Below are positions 1-5,090 of a DNA stretch of 5,463 bases, piece after piece (within the stretch, counting starts at the first letter, position 1; each line of letters opens with the position of its first letter). Where the stretch lies: NCBI GenBank assembly GCA_030595585.1, contig JAUVCY010000152.1, forward strand, positions 1-5,463, written 5' to 3'. The notes below the pieces were generated by a model. The model was given only the letters and a program-made list of their open reading frames with translations, did no database searches and was not told the DNA's origin. The position numbers and the translations under genes are program-made. This DNA comes from Thermoplasmatota archaeon (GTDB lineage Archaea; Thermoplasmatota; Penumbrarchaeia; Penumbrarchaeales; Penumbrarchaeaceae).

Positions 1-2
1 TC

Positions 3-911
3 CTGGCCTTGAATGAGATAGGGGAGTCCGGAAGGAGCGACAAGGTCCTTGGAAAGCCCATAAAGGTGATCGTCCCCCCTTCGCCTCCCAAGGCCCTCGC
101 GACATCCCTGAGCGGAGATGCGATAGATCTCACATGGGAAGGGGTGGATGATGATGGTGGGGATGAGGTGAGCTCGTACAACATATACCGGAGGGTGAAC
201 GATAACGGGTCAGAGCTTATTCGAGTCTTCACATCCTCGATATTCTACTATGCCGATACGGATGTGATGCCCGGGAACACCTATTATTACTACCTGACAG
301 CGGAGAACTCCGCCGGTGAGTCGACACCCTCCGATGAGGTGTCCGTTGTGATCGAGAAAGAGGAGGATATTCCGCCCACGGATAACAGGCCGGGAGAGAA
401 AGGCGAAGAGGATGACAATACGATGATATTCCTCGCCGCAGCGGTGATCATTGCCGTGATAATCGCAGCACTGGTCGTTGCATTCCTTGTTCTGCGGAAG
501 AAACCCTCTTCGCCGCCTCCGGCCGAACCCGTGATGGAGCAGCCTTTGGCCCTCCAGACCGCACTCTACCAGGAAGCTCTTGCCTACAATGAGGCTCAAC
601 AGCTGCCGCCAGCTCAGCAGGGCATCTATGGGGAGATCGAGCCTGCGGTGGTGACGGAGCAAGTGGGTGCTCCTGTGGAACAGGGGGCCGTCCCCATAGA
701 ACCTGAGGCGCCCCTCCCTTCCACGGAGGGCGGTTTCGACCAAGGGACCCCCGATATTGCAGCTCCAGCTGAGGTTGTTCCTTCCGAGGGGGCCCCAGCA
801 GAAGCTGTCATGGGCGATGCCGGGGCGTCAGTGGACGTTCCAAACAACGTTGAGGGGACAGCAGCTCACGAGGCGGCCCATGTGGTTCAGCAGGGCAGTA
901 CATCAATGTAA
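3..911 (+). CDS. Fn3-repeat surface protein with C-terminal membrane anchor and low-complexity tail (5' partial)
   Basis: The reading frame is open at the left edge, so this is the last 302 residues of a longer protein; the TTG at 9 is not a convincing start because it falls inside a domain. The first ~15 residues (ALNEIGESGRSD) match the last strands of a fibronectin-III domain, and a second, complete Fn3 domain follows at about nt 75-350, ending in the parallel motif AENSAGESTPSD. After an acidic linker comes one hydrophobic segment (nt 423-494) followed by Arg-Lys-Lys, which predicts Fn3 domains outside and the tail inside. The last ~135 residues are rich in Pro, Ala, Glu and Gln, with imperfect EP/VP/AP repeats, and end with HEAAHVVQQ shortly before the stop. 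Fn3 arrays in archaeal envelope proteins usually mediate adhesion or spacing; ligand and exact role cannot be read here. The gene is followed by 236 nt of non-coding DNA. Frame and topology are confident; function is not. Confidence 0.88.
   Translation: MALNEIGESGRSDKVLGKPIKVIVPPSPPKALATSLSGDAIDLTWEGVDDDGGDEVSSYNIYRRVNDNGSELIRVFTSSIFYYADTDVMPGNTYYYYLTAENSAGESTPSDEVSVVIEKEEDIPPTDNRPGEKGEEDDNTMIFLAAAVIIAVIIAALVVAFLVLRKKPSSPPPAEPVMEQPLALQTALYQEALAYNEAQQLPPAQQGIYGEIEPAVVTEQVGAPVEQGAVPIEPEAPLPSTEGGFDQGTPDIAAPAEVVPSEGAPAEAVMGDAGASVDVPNNVEGTAAHEAAHVVQQGSTSM
423..494 (+). other. transmembrane anchor of the Fn3 protein
   Basis: This stretch encodes 24 residues made almost only of Ala, Ile, Val, Leu and Phe. 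It is preceded by an acidic Glu/Asp-rich linker and followed directly by Arg-Lys-Lys. By the positive-inside rule, the Fn3 domains lie outside the cell and the long C-terminal tail in the cytoplasm. Confidence 0.85.
867..893 (+). other. HEAAHVVQQ (DUF4157-like HExxH) motif at the protein C-terminus
   Basis: The frame of the Fn3 protein reads TAAHEAAHVVQQG just before its stop. HE-x-x-HVVQQ is the signature of the DUF4157 domain, a putative metallopeptidase-like module linked to extracellular contractile injection systems. Here the motif sits six residues from the end, so no downstream third metal ligand is possible, and the rest of the ~80-residue domain is not evident upstream. It may be a relic, a short linear motif, or chance within a low-complexity tail. 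Confidence 0.5.
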
Positions 912-1110
912 ATATGGCATCATTATCCGCATGGTCTCTTTGATTCCCGCTTTGTATCAAATATCCGATCGCTATCGGTTTAACCTCATAAGCACCTTGA
1001 TATCACCAGGTCTGATGACGGGCACATCTTTTCGATATTGCGACAGTGTTCATGCTCCCCATGATCCCGTCGTATCATTACTCAACTCTTCAATTTTCAG
1101 TGTGTAAAAA

Positions 1111-1130
1111 AAAACTATAGATTATAATTA
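1111..1130 (+). promoter_or_regulatory. TATA-type promoter of the winged-helix TPR gene
   Basis: The AT-rich run contains CTATAGATTATAATTA, centred about 22-30 nt before the ATG at 1148. Archaeal transcription begins about 25 nt downstream of the TATA centre, so the message would start at or within a few bases of the ATG. No Shine-Dalgarno sequence lies between them, which agrees with a leaderless transcript. Confidence 0.6.
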
Positions 1131-1147
1131 TTTCCCGTCATATAAAT

Positions 1148-2575
1148 ATGGTTTTACCATCTCCCCGCCAATTGATGAAAAATCATATAATACCAGAAGT
1201 TGATTTAAATCTCGTGAAGTTCGACAAGGAATCGCTGGTACTCTATTCCACACATCTGGCCGTGGGGGGAGACAGGAAGCTGAAAAGGAGCCAGGTCGCA
1301 AGAAGAATGGCCATCAAGGATTCCACCTACAACCTCTATCTGTCCAAGCTCTCATCATCCGGCCTAATCAGCAGGAGAAACAGGAAGCAGCACGGCGATG
1401 AGTTCTACAAGATCGACCTCACCGAAGGTGGCCAGAAGAGGGTAAAAGAAATATTAGGGAGGATAGAGACCTTCAACTTCACCCCCGAGCGTCACAATAT
1501 AGATCACGTCGTGGCTCTCAAGATGGTCCTGAACCAGCTGAAGCACCCCCTGGACAAGATCCACCTTCTTTCGCTGTACTGTAAACAGTCGTACTTCAAC
1601 CTGCCCAAGGTCATGGATGCTATCGGCTCCTCTCACGATGAGACCAATATCGTAAATGTCCTGAACCGATTCGACGTGGAGGAGAACGGGGGGAATGAGG
1701 AGTATTTCACGGATGTATACGCCAGGTGCAGCCTGTACGGGGAGAACAGAAGGGACGATCTCAATTTCGAAAATGCGGGGAACAGCGATATAGACAGCCT
1801 CCTGTTCCTGGCGGAATCAGAGAGGAAACACGGTGAGATCGTCAGGGCGCAGGATGACTACAGGACGATCCTGGAGACCTGCAGGAACCTTTCGCACCAT
1901 CAGTGGTTCATAGCCTCATTCAATCTAGGCTTCATCGAACACCTCAAGGGCGATACGGAAAAGGCCATCTCGATATTTGACAACATGGGGAAAGAGACGA
2001 AGGAGAGGGTATATCTCTCTTATCTAAGCGAGATCAAAGCCTTCATATACTCACAGACGGAGGAGTACGAGAAGGCAAGGGAGCTGTTCAATTCGAGCAT
2101 CCGCTCGTTCAGAAGGCTGGATCAGAACCTCCTTCTGGCCCTGGCCCTGAACAACAGGGGGGTAATGCTGTTCAAGATGGGGCTGTTCGACAAGGCGGAG
2201 AACGACTGGGACCGGGCACTGAGGATCGCCAGGGCCATCCCATCTCTAAACATAGAGGCGATGGCGCTTGTCAACCTCGCAGATCTGGAGATCAAGGAGG
2301 GGAATCTGAAGAAGGCTGGGACCATGCTTGACAAGGCTCATGAGATCTTCTGGGAGATAGGAGATTTCGAGAAGATCTCCTGCGTCTATTTCAACAGGGC
2401 CCTGCTGTCCCTGGAGAAGAACGATCTGGAGATGATGGGAGAACATCTGAGGAACTCGGAGGAGGTCGCGTATCCGCTTCCTTCGTTCTACGAGAGGATG
2501 GAGAGGCGGAAGGAGATCGCATTCCGGGGCAAGGAGAAAGGCATCAAGGATATCAACACCTATTTAAATGATTGA
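1148..2575 (+). CDS. winged-helix DNA-binding protein with C-terminal TPR repeats (putative transcriptional regulator)
   Basis: The 475-residue protein has two parts. Residues ~24-104 look like a winged helix-turn-helix: helix KRSQVARRMAI (46-56), recognition-helix candidate at 57-73 (STYNLYLSKLSSSGL), and a basic wing (SRRNRKQHGDEFYKIDLTEGG, 75-95) ending in the LTEGGQKRV pattern common in MarR/PadR-like domains. After a helical linker (~115-210), about six TPR-like units occupy roughly 214-247, 253-281, 288-321, 329-362, 369-402 and 408-441, with typical Gly/Ala and Tyr/Phe spacing (for example NNRGVMLFKMGLFDKAENDWDRAL split over helices A and B). No NTPase or ligand domain lies between them. 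Such proteins are taken to bind DNA through the N-terminus and a partner protein or peptide through the TPRs; the regulon is unknown. The start at 1148 is chosen because the TATA box sits ~25 nt before it; Met10 is an alternative. The next gene has its own promoter, so co-transcription is not required. Confidence 0.9.
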   Translation: MVLPSPRQLMKNHIIPEVDLNLVKFDKESLVLYSTHLAVGGDRKLKRSQVARRMAIKDSTYNLYLSKLSSSGLISRRNRKQHGDEFYKIDLTEGGQKRVKEILGRIETFNFTPERHNIDHVVALKMVLNQLKHPLDKIHLLSLYCKQSYFNLPKVMDAIGSSHDETNIVNVLNRFDVEENGGNEEYFTDVYARCSLYGENRRDDLNFENAGNSDIDSLLFLAESERKHGEIVRAQDDYRTILETCRNLSHHQWFIASFNLGFIEHLKGDTEKAISIFDNMGKETKERVYLSYLSEIKAFIYSQTEEYEKARELFNSSIRSFRRLDQNLLLALALNNRGVMLFKMGLFDKAENDWDRALRIARAIPSLNIEAMALVNLADLEIKEGNLKKAGTMLDKAHEIFWEIGDFEKISCVYFNRALLSLEKNDLEMMGEHLRNSEEVAYPLPSFYERMERRKEIAFRGKEKGIKDINTYLND

Positions 2576-2576
2576 A

Positions 2577-2590
2577 AAAAATTATAATAT
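2577..2590 (+). promoter_or_regulatory. TATA-type promoter of the caspase-like gene
   Basis: AAAAATTATAATAT begins just after the stop codon of the upstream gene. Its centre is about 46 nt before the ATG at 2632, which predicts a start near 2610 and a leader of about 20 nt. No good Shine-Dalgarno is visible in that leader (only weak purines, TAGATAG). Confidence 0.55.
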
Positions 2591-2631
2591 ACACGGAATT
2601 GTTATTATCATTTGACCTGAATTTTAGATAG

Positions 2632-2724
2632 ATGACCCGAAAAATCACCATTCCGGCAGGCTCTGCCCTGATGTTCTTATGCTTGGCCCTTGTGATCGTA
2701 TTCAACAGCAGTGATGTCCAGGCT
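2632..2724 (+). other. signal peptide of the caspase-like protein
   Basis: Residues 1-31 show a short basic N-terminus, a hydrophobic core (ALMFLCLALVIVF) and a Val-x-Ala pattern at 29-31, matching a signal peptidase I site. There is no lipobox at the cleavage point. The mature protein would therefore be released or stay at the outer face of the membrane. Confidence 0.75.
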
Positions 2725-3327
2725 GCAAAGCCCGTTGACAACATGGCCATTATCATCGTTTCCGAGAACGCGGAGGCGAGTGAGCTGGGGAAAGCCGTCT
2801 CCTTCCATGACCACCTCATCGATAAGGGATACGACTCGGATAATGTGCTGTTCCTCACGCCCTCAAGCGTTCCCGGCTCTGACGAGATCTCCAACCTTAC
2901 CAATATCGAGGAGGGTTTTGACTCCTTGATCGAGGATAAGGAGAAGGATAAGGACGTTGTGATCTACATCTCTGACCACTGCGGTGGATGTATCAATGGG
3001 GCGATATTCGAGTTCTCCAACGAGACCCTTGAGGTTTCGACGATAGATGGATGGATAGACGATATGAAGTTCGATGACCTGACGATCATCATCGGCGGAG
3101 ATCGGTCCGGTCTCGCGGGCCCCGAGCTGGAGGATGACGATAGGGTGATAATGAGCTCCATGGGATCGGACGAGATGAGCACTCCAGATCAGTTCAACAT
3201 CACCAGGAGCCTGGAAGATGAAGATGCGGACCTCAACAACAACGGAGAGGTCTCGTTTATTGAGGCGTTCTATTACGAGAAGAACCTGCTTGTAAGCGAG
3301 GATCAGACGCCTCAGCTATGGGCATGA
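2632..3327 (+). CDS. secreted caspase-like (C13/legumain-type) protein with probable loss of the catalytic Cys
   Basis: The 231-residue product starts with a signal peptide: Arg3/Lys4, a hydrophobic core, and a VQA site suggesting cleavage after Ala31. The mature part follows the layout of archaeal and bacterial C13-like caspase-fold proteins: a first strand MAIIIVSE (38-45), helix with FHDHLIDKGYDSDNVLFLT (58-76), then VVIYISDH (109-116) with the expected catalytic histidine H116, and TIIIGGDRSG (151-160) where the family has a Cys in C-x-S-G. Here that position is Asp157. After the SS-x-x-SDE motif (175-180), the C-terminus carries an EF-hand-like loop (200-211) and EAF-x-Y plus QTPQL, both typical tails of this group. 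Family assignment rests on motif order and is fairly firm. Peptidase activity is doubtful: the product may be a pseudoenzyme acting as a binding or structural protein outside the membrane. Cys117 and Cys120 next to the His are also unusual. It is convergent with the small Cys-rich gene and carries its own TATA box. Confidence 0.87.
   Translation: MTRKITIPAGSALMFLCLALVIVFNSSDVQAAKPVDNMAIIIVSENAEASELGKAVSFHDHLIDKGYDSDNVLFLTPSSVPGSDEISNLTNIEEGFDSLIEDKEKDKDVVIYISDHCGGCINGAIFEFSNETLEVSTIDGWIDDMKFDDLTIIIGGDRSGLAGPELEDDDRVIMSSMGSDEMSTPDQFNITRSLEDEDADLNNNGEVSFIEAFYYEKNLLVSEDQTPQLWA
3229..3264 (+). other. EF-hand-like calcium loop in the caspase-like protein
   Basis: Residues 200-211 read DLNNNGEVSFIE, with oxygen ligands at loop positions 1 (Asp200), 3 (Asn202), 5 (Asn204), 9 (Ser208) and 12 (Glu211), Gly at 6 and Val at 8. 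This fits the 12-residue EF-hand loop well. Related C13-like proteins carry a similar D-x-N-x-DG-x-VS-x-x-EAF stretch, so it is probably a family trait that supports calcium-stabilised folding outside the cell. Confidence 0.6.
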
Positions 3328-3334
3328 ATACGTG

Positions 3335-3362
3335 GGGGGAGATCTGCTGCTTGATCTCCCCC
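3335..3362. repeat. perfect 10-bp hairpin just after the caspase-like gene
   Basis: GGGGGAGATC (3335-3344) and GATCTCCCCC (3353-3362) are exact inverted repeats around an 8-nt loop. The hairpin starts 8 nt after the stop of the upstream gene, so it could form at the 3' end of that message. No T-run follows on the + strand, so a classical terminator is not supported. Confidence 0.65.
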
Positions 3363-3366
3363 TGTA
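3338..3366. repeat. 29-bp direct repeat, copy 1
   Basis: This stretch matches 3417-3445 at 27 of 29 positions, differing only at the two central loop bases (TT here, AG there). The copies are offset by 79 bp. Read on the - strand in one frame, copy 1 gives QGEIKQQIS, very like the QGEILQQIS encoded by copy 2 at the end of the Cys-rich gene, which suggests a local duplication. Confidence 0.75.
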
Positions 3367-3410
3367 ATTCTCAATGTGATCCCCAAACCCCTCAGATAAT
3401 GGTATAACAC

Positions 3411-3791
3411 TCAGGAGGAGATCTGCTGCAGGATCTCCCCCTGTATAATCTTCCACATATCCAGGTTGCCCCTGATGTTCTTTGCCATATCGCTTTTTTC
3501 CAGCACGTCGCATCTGTAATCCATGACCGGGACCGTATGCTCGATGACCATGTTCATGAACTGCCAGAACCGGACCTGTCTCTCGATAGAATCCGCCACT
3601 TTTTCACAGTCACCCTCTATACTCCATGTGCAGACCCATTTCTTACCATGCTTTAGATGCTGTCTGCATCCGATCTTCCCGCATCCGCATACTACGCTCA
3701 GCTCCCCCGTTTGGGGCAGCTCGTAATAGAACGGCTTCTTTCCTCTCTGTAACTCATGTGACCTGAGCTTACCTTTCAGGCGGATGTTCAT
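3411..3791 (-). CDS. small Cys-rich protein of unknown function
   Basis: The 126-residue minus-strand product is not recognised. It has no signal peptide or membrane segment, so it is probably cytoplasmic. A basic N-terminus (RLKGKLRSHELQRGKK) leads to a cluster of possible metal ligands: Cys35-x-Cys37-x4-Cys42-x2-His45-x2-His48, then Cys54 and Cys62, with Cys94 further on. This would suit a zinc-binding knuckle, but no known finger pattern fits exactly. The middle (KVADSIERQVRFWQFMNMVIEH) is likely helical and aromatic. The ATG at 3791 is supported by a TATA-like GAAAAGTATACTC about 24 nt upstream, again giving a leaderless message, which is the main reason to accept this as a real gene. It converges with the caspase-like gene. 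Its last codons lie in a hairpin-forming repeat whose second copy lies just downstream. An overlapping + strand frame at 3523-3726 is judged to be spurious. Confidence 0.68.
   Translation of the reverse strand: MNIRLKGKLRSHELQRGKKPFYYELPQTGELSVVCGCGKIGCRQHLKHGKKWVCTWSIEGDCEKVADSIERQVRFWQFMNMVIEHTVPVMDYRCDVLEKSDMAKNIRGNLDMWKIIQGEILQQISS
3417..3445. repeat. 29-bp direct repeat, copy 2, inside the end of the Cys-rich gene
   Basis: This is the second copy of the repeat at 3338-3366. It also forms a hairpin (GGAGATC at 3417-3423 with GATCTCC at 3432-3438, 8-nt loop) and encodes the last residues of the minus-strand gene, ending in QQISS. Confidence 0.75.
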
Positions 3792-3807
3792 ATAAAGGCC
3801 CCGAATA

Positions 3808-3820
3808 GAGTATACTTTTC
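3808..3820 (-). promoter_or_regulatory. TATA-type promoter of the Cys-rich gene
   Basis: On the minus strand this reads GAAAAGTATACTC, centred about 24 nt before the ATG that ends at 3791. The spacing predicts transcription starting at or very near that ATG. No Shine-Dalgarno sequence is present in the intervening bases. Confidence 0.5.
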
Positions 3821-3857
3821 AAAACTTGCACCCACCATATAAACCCCTAACATACAA

Positions 3858-3869
3858 ATTATAAAAATT
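3858..3869 (+). promoter_or_regulatory. AT-rich TATA-like element in the divergent intergenic region
   Basis: ATTATAAAAATT lies in the most AT-rich part of the region between the divergent genes. It is about 26 nt before an ATG at 3890 that opens a 31-codon frame, and about 160 nt before the accepted start of the downstream membrane gene. It may drive a small transcript or a longer-leader version of the membrane gene message. Confidence 0.3.
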
Positions 3870-3889
3870 TTCAATCATTTAAATAGCTC

Positions 3890-3985
3890 ATGAACTTTTT
3901 GCGCTTATCTCTCGTTTCGATCGGGGTATTGGATGTAAGCGTGGTCTCCCCCCATGACCGGCTGAATGACACCTTGTTATCTTGA
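3890..3985 (+). CDS. possible leaderless 31-residue small protein
   Basis: An ATG at 3890 opens 31 codons ending in TGA at 3985. The peptide starts MNFLRLSLVSIGVLDVSVVS, mildly hydrophobic, with no motif I recognise. The only support is the TATA-like ATTATAAAAATT at the right distance (~26 nt) for a leaderless start. It ends before the promoter of the membrane gene at 3994. It could equally be leader sequence with no product. Confidence 0.18.
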   Translation: MNFLRLSLVSIGVLDVSVVSPHDRLNDTLLS

Positions 3986-3993
3986 CCCCAATC

Positions 3994-4001
3994 CATATAT
4001 A
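3994..4001 (+). promoter_or_regulatory. TATA box that decides the start of the polytopic membrane gene
   Basis: CATATATA is centred about 28 nt before the ATG at 4026, the spacing seen for leaderless archaeal transcripts. An earlier in-frame ATG at 3966 would lie upstream of this box and would add 20 polar residues, so the 4026 start is preferred. Confidence 0.5.
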
Positions 4002-4025
4002 CGAAGGCCGGGGGATATCACTGTT

Positions 4026-5048
4026 ATGCCTGATGGGCCCGACATCGGATCCAAACTACTGTTCTGGTTGATCATTGGGGCCGTATCGGTCTTCTTCGCC
4101 GAGGTGATCTCCTCATCATTTCCTTTGGCCCTTGTTCATCCCTGGGGTTATCTGGTCCTGATCCCTCTCTACGGCCTGCACACGCTTGTATTGGGAAGGT
4201 TGGTATTCAGGGGAAGGCCCACGTTTTCAACGCTTTTTATTGCAGGTGCATTGTTCGGCCTGTATGAAGCGTATATCACCAAGGTGCTGTTTTATCCCCC
4301 TTGGGGGAGGTCGGCCTGGCATTATCTCGGCGTTGACCTCTTCTGGACCTTGATCCTTGTGACGTGGTGGCATATGTTCTTCGCCTTCATGATCCCCCTG
4401 TTCGTTTCGGAGCGGATCCTGGGGTCCGATGACATGATGGCGTATTTTCCCGAGAGGGCCAGGCGTTTTTTCGGATCCCCCACAAGGGTAAAGGTCGTCC
4501 TCTACCTTTTTGTCATCTGGTCAGCCGCCTTCATGGGAGGCAATATGGGCTCGTTCTACATGCCTTCGGTGGCCGCCATGCTTAATCTTGCTGTACTTGC
4601 GATCCTTGTTGTGATATGGAAGAGGAGGGGGAGAAAATACACACTGGAAGAGATGCTCCCGGAAGGGCGGCAGTTCTGGATCCTCTTTGCCCTCCTGCTG
4701 CTCGTCTACCTGGTACTGGGCCTTATTTTCGACACATCGAAGATCCCGGGGGTTTCCGGGCAGTTGGTGATATTGGGCCTGTATGTGTTCTTTTTGGTGA
4801 TGCTCGCGATCGGAGTGAGAGGTTCAAAAAAGGCAAGGAAAGGGAGATGGAAGGGATGGAAGGCCAACATCAAGTTAGGTGATATCTTGATACTGTGCAC
4901 ACTATTCATATCGGTCTCTGTCCTCTCATCCATCACGCCCATCGGGGCGATAGTGATGGTCTCTTCCTTTATCGTGGGATTGGCAATTGGTGTATTCTCC
5001 CTATGTTACTCTGTCGTCGACATCCTGATATCGATTAAACGTTCCTAA
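4026..5048 (+). CDS. polytopic membrane protein of unknown family (about 10 TM segments)
   Basis: From the ATG at 4026 the product has 340 residues, most of them hydrophobic. Likely membrane segments lie near residues 10-31, 38-60, 66-83, 103-127, 154-171, 178-198, 215-234, 244-263, 284-303 and 305-335. Basic loops (KRRGRK at 199-204; KKARKGRWKGWK at 268-279) should face the cytoplasm. A conserved-looking core sits in the second to fourth segments: PLYGLHTLVLGRLVFR (47-62), AGALFGLYEAYITKVLFYPPW (73-93, with Glu81 in a membrane segment) and TWWHMFFAF (113-121). I do not recognise the family, and no transporter signature or catalytic motif is visible. An alternative start at 3966 adds 20 polar residues with no known signal; the TATA box at 3994-4001 favours 4026. 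The next gene, also a membrane protein, begins 42 nt after the stop, so the two may be co-transcribed, although a TATA-like run overlaps the stop codon. Confidence 0.82.
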   Translation: MPDGPDIGSKLLFWLIIGAVSVFFAEVISSSFPLALVHPWGYLVLIPLYGLHTLVLGRLVFRGRPTFSTLFIAGALFGLYEAYITKVLFYPPWGRSAWHYLGVDLFWTLILVTWWHMFFAFMIPLFVSERILGSDDMMAYFPERARRFFGSPTRVKVVLYLFVIWSAAFMGGNMGSFYMPSVAAMLNLAVLAILVVIWKRRGRKYTLEEMLPEGRQFWILFALLLLVYLVLGLIFDTSKIPGVSGQLVILGLYVFFLVMLAIGVRGSKKARKGRWKGWKANIKLGDILILCTLFISVSVLSSITPIGAIVMVSSFIVGLAIGVFSLCYSVVDILISIKRS

Positions 5049-5060
5049 ATATTCATTAAT
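5046..5060 (+). promoter_or_regulatory. possible TATA-type promoter of the last gene
   Basis: TAAATATTCATTAAT starts at the stop codon of the upstream gene. Its TAAATATT core is centred about 41 nt before the ATG at 5091, predicting a leader of about 15 nt. A G-rich GGGTGGGAT at 5077-5085 might act as a weak ribosome site. Read-through from the upstream gene is equally possible. Confidence 0.35.
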
Positions 5061-5090
5061 TTGGACCGTGTACCCCGGGTGGGATAAGAG

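Noticed and set aside
210..743. A 177-codon minus-strand frame across the Fn3 gene
   Set aside because: It is fully antisense to a clear Fn3-TM coding region, and its product is an Arg/His-rich low-complexity sequence typical of reverse-strand artefacts.
965..978. Small inverted repeat CCGAT-CGCT-ATCGG after the Fn3 gene
   Set aside because: The stem is only 5 bp, it lies 54 nt past the stop, and no T-run follows. It is too weak to call a terminator.
972..1049. A minus-strand stretch in the 912-1147 gap reading RKDVPVIRPGDIKVLMRL, which looks protein-like
   Set aside because: Only 25 codons between two stops, with no ATG at its beginning, no promoter and no recognisable family. At most it is a remnant of a lost gene, and I cannot support it.
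757..1107. A 116-codon + strand frame overlapping the end of the Fn3 gene and the following gap
   Set aside because: It lies mostly out of frame over the Fn3 tail, its product has no domain-like pattern, and no promoter precedes it. It looks like a by-product of the GC-rich coding region.
3523..3726. A 67-codon + strand frame opposite the Cys-rich gene
   Set aside because: It is antisense to a minus-strand gene with better promoter support. Its product is a run of Cys, His and Pro with no plausible fold.
4616..4942. Frames on both strands overlapping the C-terminal half of the polytopic membrane gene
   Set aside because: They overlap an unbroken multi-TM coding frame, lack promoters, and show no domain pattern.
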